Source of the DNA: Enterobacter sp. EA-1
GTDB taxonomy: Bacteria > Pseudomonadota > Gammaproteobacteria > Enterobacterales > Enterobacteriaceae
DNA: 64,000 nucleotides
Reading direction: 5' to 3'
Assembly (NCBI GenBank): GCA_002886105.1
Contig: CP025776.1
Location: 2,170,001-2,234,000 of the forward strand
Made by a program: the position numbers and the translations under genes. The notes below the pieces were generated by a model. That model was not told the DNA's origin. It was given only the letters and a program-made list of their open reading frames with translations, and did no database searches. Positions 56,638 to 64,000 of the stretch are shown here, piece by piece. The stretch's first letter is position 1. Each line of letters opens with the position of its first letter.

Positions 56638-57030
56638 ATGTTTGCAAATTGCCAGCTAATGGGTGTGGATCTCGCTTTTCCCGACGTCTGCCTGACGCCA
56701 ATGCCCGCACCGACGCCGATCCCCTATCCGGATATTGCGCTCGGGCCAACGGCTATCCCCAACGCGCTGAATATTCTGTTTATGGGCATGCCGGCGCACA
56801 ATATGGCCACCGTCACGCCTTTGACCAATGGCGACAACCCCGGCGTAGCCACTGGCGTGGCCTCCGGCACGGTGATGGGGCCTTCACGCCATCTGACCGG
56901 GGCATTTACTGTGCTGCTGAAAGGCACGCCCGCCACGCGGCTGACCAGTGTCAGCCTGCAAAACTCCACCAATGCCATCGGCATGCGCATTGTGCCGAGC
57001 CAGTTTAAGGTGCTGATGCTGGCACCGTAG
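56638..57030 (+). CDS. DUF4150 PAAR-like spike-tip protein
   Basis: Intact 130-residue protein. FANCQLMGVDLAFPDVCLTPMP, the Pro-rich PIPYPDIALG and PNALNILFMGMPAHNMATVTP, then GTVMGPSRHLTGAFTVLLKG and NAIGMRIVPSQFKVLML, match DUF4150, a PAAR-like family that caps the T6SS spike. There is no C-terminal toxin extension, so it is a stand-alone tip. It starts 10 bases after the DUF3540 stop. Confidence 0.88.
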   Translation: MFANCQLMGVDLAFPDVCLTPMPAPTPIPYPDIALGPTAIPNALNILFMGMPAHNMATVTPLTNGDNPGVATGVASGTVMGPSRHLTGAFTVLLKGTPATRLTSVSLQNSTNAIGMRIVPSQFKVLMLAP

Positions 57031-57047
57031 GCGGTTTCAGGAATACG

Positions 57048-57587
57048 ATGAACCTGTCAATCACATTCACGGCGGTAATGCTGGCGGTGGCCGCCAGCAA
57101 ATGCTTGCGCAGCCGCCGCACCCCGATTCTCAACCGTTATGGCGCTTTGCTGAACAGTTGAAGGGGATTATCGGGGCGGCGCCGGATTCGCTGAATGGCA
57201 TCATTAAAACGCCCGTCACGCGGATCAATCCTGATTTTGCCGACCGTTTGACCGCCCGCTCCTTCGCGCTGGCGGGGGGACCTCGCATTAACGACATAGA
57301 AATTCGCATGGCTTATGGTCACCCTCAACAGATCGCCATTGTAACTTTTGAGGTAGTAAATACGTGTATTGAGGTAAGCGAGGCAAAACGCCAGTTCCCG
57401 GGATTAAAACTGATGTGGGTGCCACGCGGTGAGTCAGTCAACGAGACCTTTTCCGGTAGCGCCCGTTGATAAAAACGGCAACGGTGTTGGCCTGGGTTTT
57501 GCCCAATCGGAACCCTCATGTTTAAAAAACATCGCTATCCGTGATTTTTCCAGTGAAATGTCTGCTGCAAATCGTCGCGTCAGGTAA
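57048..57587 (+). CDS. Hypothetical secreted protein downstream of the PAAR-like gene
   Basis: About 180 residues after two corrections (near 57100 and 57465). An N-terminal hydrophobic stretch (ITFTAVMLAVAASK) could be a signal peptide. The body has LWRFAEQLKGIIGAAP, NDIEIRMAYGHPQQIAIV and FPGLKLMWVPRGESV. I recognise no family. Position directly after the PAAR-like gene is where effector or immunity genes usually sit. Confidence 0.5.
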
Positions 57588-57821
57588 TGTCGTTTGTCGG
57601 TGGCTATATTGGTAAAAGGAGTTCACCGGGCAATACGATGGATAAATGCTTAGTCGTCCGTGCATAGATGAGGGAATACGTGCCCACGGCATGCAGCACG
57701 GTAAATGCGGTTATTCTTTGCGCAGGTAATCTCGTACATAAAGAAAATTCTGGTGAATCAACCTGTAAACTGGCTTAAATAATCACGTATATCAGCAACA
57801 GACTTTGAACGGTGGCAGGTT

Positions 57822-58336
57822 ATGACTAAAGGTTTCCTCTTTTCTGTCTCGCTGTTACTGGCAGCGCCCGTGTGGGCGCAAGCGCCGCTGAGTGAAAGCG
57901 ACTTCACCGTACAGCTGAACCAGCATCCCGTCGCGCTGGGTCAGGCATGGAATGACGCGCTCAGCGCCTCTGGGGAAACGACTTATGACGGCTTTGTCGG
58001 CGAAGTTCCTTTGGCGACGCCAGTTATAAATTCTACCGTCATAACTTTGATGGCTTCGATATCTACAGCGCCAACCTGTGGTGGGATGATCAGGGAAAAG
58101 CGTCGACAGCTATATCGTCGGGCAGATAACCTTGCACAGTCCTGCCCTGCATACCGCACGCGGGGTTGGCCCCTGGCAGCACAAAAGAAGCCATTATCAG
58201 TCACTATGGCCCCGGTGAAACGGATAACAGCGACGGAAGCGAATGGATCAGCTATTCGTTTAACAACAAACACATCGCTTTCTCACTGGTTGGCGGTAAA
58301 GTCGACAGTATCAATATTAACTTTGATGATGACTAA
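57822..58336 (+). CDS. Hypothetical secreted protein
   Basis: About 171 residues with a clear signal peptide MTKGFLFSVSLLLAAPVWAQA. After corrections near 58012, 58100 and 58185 the mature part has ESDFTVQLNQHPVALGQAW, YKFYRHNFDGFDIYSANLWW and EWISYSFNNKHIAFSLVGGKV, ending NFDDD. No family recognised. The beta-rich periplasmic look and the location at the end of the T6SS region are compatible with an immunity protein, but nothing proves it. The 58337-58550 stretch after it shows no gene I can support. Confidence 0.5.
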
Positions 58337-58548
58337 GCCCGGCAGCGTGACATGGCCTTCGACTGAGGCTGGTTATGCACGACGGCAAGACCTTCAGGAT
58401 TTCGCCACGTTTTCTGACGCGGAAAAAGGGAAGTTGCGGGATCTCGTTGGTCACTGGCAATAAACGCACCGGTGCTGATGCGGTCTGCCACAGCACGAGC
58501 CGTGTATAGCGCAGACGGCTGTTGACGACATGCGGTTTATTGTACGCA

Positions 58549-58578
58549 TAAAAAAACCGGCGGATTTCTCCGCCGGTT
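58549..58578 (-). terminator. Terminator of the fumarase gene
   Basis: 10-bp stem AACCGGCGGA / TCCGCCGGTT with a TTTC loop. The A run at 58549-58555 gives a T tract on the minus strand, just past the fumarase stop. Confidence 0.88.
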
Positions 58579-58581
58579 ACG

Positions 58582-60234
58582 CTACTTCTGGCTGCAGCCA
58601 GCACACTGTTTGTTCTGGATCTGCTGGAAGAAGTCATTCCCTTTATCATCCACCAGAATAAACGCCGGGAAATTCTCCACTTCAATCTTCCAGATTGCTT
58701 CCATTCCCAGTTCTGGATAGGCCACACACTCCGGTGCTCTTAATGCTCTGCTGCGCCAGAACCGCCGCCGGACCACCAATACTCCCCAGATAGAACCCAC
58801 CGTGTTTAGCACAGGCGTCGGTCACTTGCTGGCTACGGTTGCCTTTTGCCAGCATGATCATGCTCGCGCCGTGTGATTGCAGCAGATCAACATAGGAATC
58901 CATACGGCCAGCAGTGGTTGGGCCGAGCGAACCTGAAGCATACCCTTCCGGTGTTTTCGCCGGACCTGCGTAATAGATCGGGTGATCTTTCACGTACTGT
59001 GGCAGCGGTTCGCCGTTATCAATCAGCTCTTTCAGCTTCGCGTGAGCGATATCGCGCGCCACGATGATGGTGCCGTTCAGCGATACGCGCGTAGAAACCG
59101 GGAATGCGGAAAGCTGCGCGAGGATCTCTTTCATCGGCTGATTCAGATTGATTTTCGCCACATCGCCTTCACCTGCTGACGCAGCGCTTCCGGAATATAC
59201 TGCCCCGGATTGTGCTCCATCTTCTCAATCCAGATCCCTTCACGGTTAATCTTCGCTTTGATATTGCGGTCGGCAGAGCAGGATACACCCATGCCGATTG
59301 GGCAGGATGCGCCGTGGCGCGGCAGGCGGATCACGCGGATATCATGCGCGAAGTATTTACCGCCAAACTGTGCGCCAAGACCCGAGGTTCTGCGCTTCCT
59401 GCATCAGTTCCTGCTCCAGTTGCACATCGCGGAACGCCTGACCATGTTCATTACCTTCGGTCGGCAGGCCATCGTAATAACGTGTCGAAGCCAGTTTCAC
59501 GGTTTTCAGGGTGGATTCTGCCGACGTACCACCGATGACGAATGCGATATGGTAAGGAGGGCAAGCCGCTGTACCTGTGGTACGCATTTTTTCGACCCGG
59601 TAGTTTTTTCAGTTTCGCCGGCGTGATCAGCGCCTTGGTTTCCTGGTACAGGTAGGTTTTGTTCGCAGAACCGCCGCCTTTGGCCACGCACAGGAACTTA
59701 TACTCGTCGCCATCCACGCTATACAGATCGATCTGTGCAGGCAGGTTGGTGCCGGTATTCACTTCTTTATACATATCCAGCGGGGCGTTCTGCGAGTAAC
59801 GCAGGTTATCTTCGGTATAGGTGTTATACACGCCGCGCGCCAGAGCAGCTTCATCACCGCCACCGGTCCATACGCGTTGACCTTTTTTACCCATGATAAT
59901 CGCCGTGCCGGTATCCGGCAGGTCGGCAGCACGCCTTTCGCGGCGATTTCCGAGTTGCGCAGGAACTGCAGGGCAACATATTTATCGTTTTCGCTGGCTT
60001 CCCGGATCGTTCCAGAATCGCGGCGACTTGCTTCTGGTGGGACGGACGCAGCAAAAATGACGCGTCGTGAAAGGCCTGTTGTGCCAGCAGCGTCAATGCC
60101 TCGGGCTCGACTTTCAGTACTTGCTGGCCGTCAAAGTCGGCAATCGAAACATGCTCACGACTCAGCAGATAATATTCCGTATTGTCTTTCGCCAGCGGGA
60201 ACGGATCCTGATATACAAAGGGTTTGTTCGACAT
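58582..60234 (-). CDS. Class I (iron-sulfur) fumarate hydratase
   Basis: [4Fe-4S] fumarase interconverting malate and fumarate, about 548 residues. The start [22 protein letters not shown] matches FumA/FumB. The cluster Cys environment after [61 protein letters not shown] and [24 protein letters not shown] are present. Details (CVAKGGG, INREGIW, GQYIP, the NKQCAGC end) are closer to anaerobic FumB than FumA. Frameshifts lie near 58740, 59165, 59390, 59600, 59920 and 60005. It is downstream of the transporter on the same strand, which supports an anaerobic fumarate role. Confidence 0.92.
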
Positions 60235-60252
60235 AGCTCTTCACTCCATAAA

Positions 60253-60280
60253 ATAAAACCGCCGGGAAAGCCCGACGGTT
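60253..60280 (-). terminator. Hairpin between the transporter and fumarase genes
   Basis: 10-bp stem AACCGTCGGG / CCCGGCGGTT (one G-T wobble) with a CTTT loop, and a short T-rich tail on the minus strand. It may lower transcription into the fumarase gene. Confidence 0.65.
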
Positions 60281-60285
60281 ATGAA

Positions 60286-61801
60286 TCAGAACATCATGGA
60301 AATCCACGGATAACCAATCAACAGCAGGGCGGCGAGGAAGATGGCGCCAAAGATGGTGCCAAGACGCCAGTAATCTTTGGTCGGCAGATAACCGCTACCG
60401 TAGTAAATCGGGCTTGGGCCGGTGCCGTACGGGGTGATGATGCCCATCACGCCGAGTGAGGTACACAGCACCAGTACCACAACTTCCATATTGATACCCG
60501 GGATAGTGGCGGCAATGGTCAGCATGGCCGGCAGCAGCGCCGTGGTGTGTGCGGTGGTGCTGGCAAACAGATAGTGCAGCAGGTAGAACGCCAGCAGCAG
60601 GGCGATAGTCGCCATACCCGGAGAGATACCGGCCATCAGCACGCCGCCTTCTTTACCCAGCCGAGGGCGATAAAGCCAGTGGAAGAGAGGCCATCAGCCA
60701 GTGCTACCGGTGGCGAACCAGACGAATGTGTTCCGAGGGCCGGTTTGTTGCTGGTAATATCGTTCCAGTTCAGTACGCCGGTCCACAGCATCAATACCAC
60801 CACCAGCAAAGCCGCCAGCGCAGGTTCGATAAAGTCAGCGGCGAAGATCCACATCAGCAGCGCGCAGCATACAAACACCAGCAGCAGGATTTCGTTGCAG
60901 GACAGTTTGCCCAGTTTTTCCAGCTCGCGGCTCGCCCACAGCGGCACTTCATCATTCACTTTCACTTCAGGCGGGTAGAACCAGTAAGCCAGCAGCGGCA
61001 TGGTCAGAATCAGCAGCACACCCAGCGGCAGGAAGGCGATAAACCAGTTGCCCCGGAGATGCTAATTCCGACGGTGCTTTTCACCAGCGCCAGCGCCAGC
61101 AGGTTCGGTGCAAGCGCAGACAGGAACATAGAACTGGTGATACACGCGGCAGTAATTGCCACCCACATCAGGTAGGAACCGATGCGGCGTGAGCTCGGAT
61201 CGTTCGGTTTTGAGCCATACAGCGGCGGCAGGTTGGCGATAATCGGGTAAATGGTCCCGCCGCTACGTGCGGTGTTGGATGGCGTAAACGGTGCCAGCAA
61301 CAGGTCGGCGAAGGTAATAGCGTAGCCGAGCGTCAGGCTGCGACGACCCAGATATTTCACCCGAGGATCAGCGCCAGACGACGACCAAACTGGGTCTTAT
61401 CGTAACCGGCGGCGAACATAAAGGCGCCGAAGATCAACCATACGGTGGAATTACCGAAACCGCTGACCGCCCATTTAAAGGACTGAGAGGCCATTTTGAA
61501 TTTCGGGTCAGCCAGTTGTTCAGGGCTGAACAGCAGCCACTGGCTACACAGCGCGATAACCACCACGCCGGTCATACCGATGACTGCGCCCGGCAGCGGT
61601 TCAAAAAATCAAACCGACGATCACACCGACGAAGATAGCGAAGTAGTGCCATGCATACGGCGGAAGACCTTCCGGCACCGGAACAAACAGCAGGAGCACT
61701 GCGACGACTATCGGCAGCGCCATCATTAGCAGGCGGTTTTTATTTCCGTCCTTTGCACTGGCTGCGTTAGCAGATGGTGCGGTGGTTATTTTCTCTTTCA
61801 T
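60286..61801 (-). CDS. DASS-family dicarboxylate/citrate anion transporter
   Basis: Divalent anion:sodium symporter-family membrane protein of the CitT/TtdT type, about 505 residues and 11-12 helices. WHYFAIFVGVIVGLIFEPLPGAV, FGNSTVWLIFGAFMFAAGYDKT, LLAPFTPSNTARSGGTIYPI (first SNT motif) and LFASTTAHTTALLPAM, then TPYGTGPSPIYYGSGYLPTKDYWRLG (second signature) are all present. Relatives exchange citrate or tartrate for succinate; the partners fumarase and fumarate reductase suggest C4-dicarboxylate:succinate exchange here. Frameshifts lie near 61605, 61365, 61050, 60715 and 60655. ATG 61801 is chosen; 61810 is an alternative. Confidence 0.9.
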
Positions 61802-62441
61802 AATGAGCATCTACGAGTAGTTAAAAATTCGTTGGCGTTACGGAACAGATTGGCGATTTATTTAGTTACAAAAGTTTCTTTAGTTATTAAACGCCTTTTT
61901 TCTTATTCCGAGGGTTCGGTTACTTAACGCAATTTCTACGGCGATAAATAAAAATTTGTGTGTATTTCTATATTGCTCTTACGCCCGATAATACTCTTGA
62001 TTGAGATCAAAAAAACGAAAAAGCGAGCTGACTTTTTTAATAAGTTGAATACCCCTGTAGTGTTATGGGGTTATTTGGCGAAAATTTCGATAAATGTTAA
62101 AAAATGGTGCTGATAATAAATCTCATTTTCGCTTGTTTTGTTTGTAACTAATTGAAATTGACACATTTATCCAATAATAAAAAACCGTTTCATTTATAGG
62201 GGTGGTAATCATGTTGTTACCGGTAATTAATGCCATGTGAACGTGTTATTTAAAAATGATAATACAGTAGTGGTAGTGCTGTTATTCGGGGTATTAAATA
62301 GTTTATTAACTAACGTAATTAATTTGGTAAGTAAAATTCGCGGTATATTAAATACACGACATAAGGATTGAAAAACATAACGAAAAATAAAATCTGTCAC
62401 CCCATTCATAATTTTTAATTTTAAGACTTTGGAGTTTTTAT
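61802..62441. other. AT-rich divergent regulatory region
   Basis: 640 bases without a credible gene, markedly AT rich, between the transporter (minus) and fumarate reductase (plus). Besides the FNR box I see no further site I can name with confidence. Confidence 0.6.
61997..62010. promoter_or_regulatory. FNR-type box in the divergent intergenic region
   Basis: TTGAT-TGAG-ATCAA is a perfect match to the FNR consensus TTGAT-N4-ATCAA. It lies about 200 bases upstream of the transporter start and 430 bases upstream of the fumarate reductase start. Because it is a dyad it could activate either side. It fits anaerobic induction of transporter and fumarase. Confidence 0.75.
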
Positions 62442-64000
62442 ATGACCAGTAGCGAACGCATTCTCAGCCCCTTTACATTACCGAATGGCGCAGAACTGAA
62501 AAACCGTTTGTTAATGGCGCCCATGACCACCTGTACAGGCTATTTCGACGGTACCGTCAGCAGTGAACTGGTGGAGTACTATCGGGCCCGCGCCGGTAGC
62601 ATTGGTACTATTATAGTCGAATGTTGCTTTGTCGATGATCCTCGGTCTGGCTTTCCCGGGTGCTATCGGTATTGATAACGACGAAAAATTGCCGGACTGG
62701 CAAAAATCGCCGCTGCTATTAAAGGCGAAGGCTCCAAAAGCGCTGCTGCAGATTTACCACGGCGGCCGGATGGTGGAGCCGAAGCTGATTGGCGGCCGCA
62801 CGCCGGTTGGTCCAAGCGCAATCGCTGCGCCGCGTGATGGCGCTGCAACGCCGGTTGCCATGACCACCGCTGAAGTGGAAGCGATGGTAGGGAAATTTGG
62901 TGAAGCCGTACGTCGCGCCATCCGGTGCGGGGTTTGACGGTGTCGAAATTCACGGCGCCAACACCTATCTGATCCAACAATTCTTCTCGCCAAACTCCAA
63001 CCAGCGTGACGACGAGTGGGGCGGCAGCCGCGACAACCGCGCGAAGTTCCCGCTGGCCGTGCTGGAGATCACCCATAAAATGGCGCGTCAGTATGCCGAC
63101 GATGCGTTTATCATCGGCTACCGTTTCTCGCCGGAAGAGCTGGAAGTTCCCGGCATCCGTTTTGATGACACCATGTACCTGCTGGAAAAACTGGCGGCGC
63201 GCGGTGTGGACTACCTCCACTTCTCCGTTGGCGCTGCGCTGCGCCCGTCGATTAACGACACCAGCGACCCGACGCCGCTGATCGATAAATATTGTGCGAT
63301 GCGCTCAGCGACATTAGCGCAGGTTCCGGTGATGGGCGTGGGCGGCGTGGTGAACATTGCTGATGCCGTACAGGGGATGGATCACGGTTATGACCTGATC
63401 GCCGTAGGCCGTGCGTGCATCGCTTATCCGGACTGGACCGCGCGTATCGCCAGCGGTGAAAATCTGGAACTCTTTATCGACAGCGCCCAGCGCGAAGCGC
63501 TGCAGATCCCCGGAACCCCTGTGGCGTTTCTCGCTGGTGGAAGCGATGATTCGTGACATGAGCATGGGCGAAGCAAAATTTAAACCGGGCCTGTTTGTTG
63601 AAACCGTGCAGGATGACGTTAACGAACTGGTGATCAATGTCAGCCTCGAAACCGATCGCATCGTCGACATTGAACTGGCGTCCAGCCCGGTGCAAACCGT
63701 GGAGTTCACCAGCAGTTTTGAAGAGATCCGCGGTCGCATTCTGGATGCAAATACACCGCACGTGGATGCCATCTCCGGTGCGACCAGCCAGAGCGAAGCG
63801 GTGAAAAAAGCCGTCTCGAAAGCCATGCTCAAATCCAGTAAAAGCACGCGTGGCGGAAGAGGGCGGCGAGCCAGCAGGCCCGAAAAGTTATGATGTTGTG
63901 GTGGTCGGCAGCGGCGGCGCCGGTCTGGCAGCCGCAATCCGGTGCGCATGATGAAGGCGCCAGTGTGCTGATCGTTGAGAAAATGCCGACCATCGGCGGT
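62442..64000 (+). CDS. Soluble NADH:fumarate oxidoreductase, OYE/FMN_bind/FAD (3' end outside window)
   Basis: Multidomain flavoprotein, of which about 520 residues are visible. An old-yellow-enzyme-like NADH:flavin domain comes first: PFTLPNGAELKNRLLMAPM, LQIYHGGRMV, FDGVEIHGANTYLIQQFFSP and VGRACIAYPDW. Then comes an FMN_bind domain with the flavinylation motif DAISGATS near residue 441, where the Thr is the expected covalent FMN site loaded by ApbE. Finally a FAD_binding_2 domain begins with VVVGSGGAGLAAA. This order is that of the cytosolic NADH-dependent fumarate reductase described in Klebsiella pneumoniae. The ATG has GGAG seven bases upstream. Frameshifts lie near 62640, 62690, 62925, 63535, 63850 and 63940. 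Confidence 0.9.

Overview
The window is chromosomal DNA of an enterobacterium in the Klebsiella/Raoultella/Enterobacter/Citrobacter neighbourhood. Core genes match Escherichia coli and Salmonella closely in sequence and order: fadD-rnd-minEDC-ycgL-ycgM-ycgN, then dsbB, fadR-ycgB-dadA-dadX-cvrA-ldcA-emtA-ycgR-ymgE and treA. The right end carries a transporter-fumarase-soluble fumarate reductase group of the type I know from Klebsiella. I cannot fix the species.

Layout. 1-16989 is conserved backbone: fatty-acid activation and its regulator, RNase D, division-site selection, disulfide-bond formation, D-alanine catabolism, murein recycling and the c-di-GMP flagellar brake. 17141-19645 holds two small divergent regulator/enzyme pairs (SDR enzyme with an HxlR regulator; DUF1348 protein with a TetR regulator). 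treA follows, then about 1 kb of AT-rich DNA without a convincing gene. 22398-48129 is a type VI secretion system (T6SS) core: baseplate (TssA, E, F, G, K), membrane complex (TssJ, L, M, with a peptidoglycan-binding OmpA domain on TssL), sheath and tube (TssB, C, Hcp), ClpV, TagJ, and a full post-translational control set (PpkA kinase, PppA phosphatase, TagH FHA protein, TagF). A Rap1a-type immunity-like gene and an LprI-domain secreted protein flank hcp.

48279-58336 is the accessory end of the T6SS locus. It has a DcrB/Eag-like protein, an AT-rich array of at least six diverged paralogous small membrane-anchored proteins (DUF3592-like), then DUF2169-pentapeptide, pentapeptide, DUF3540, a stand-alone DUF4150 PAAR-like protein and two secreted proteins of unknown function. 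No VgrG gene and no recognisable toxin domain is present in the window.

58582-64000 is a C4-dicarboxylate/fumarate module. A DASS-family transporter and a class I fumarase lie on the minus strand, divergent from a soluble multidomain OYE/FMN_bind/FAD fumarate reductase that runs off the window. A perfect FNR-type box lies between them, which fits anaerobic fumarate use.

Sequence quality. Almost every long gene, including housekeeping genes, is broken by one or more 1-2 base indels. Most indels I could reconstruct fall on CCWGG (Dcm methylation) sites, and others on homopolymers. I therefore treat them as sequencing error and give whole-gene coordinates. 'Frameshifted' below means this unless stated otherwise.
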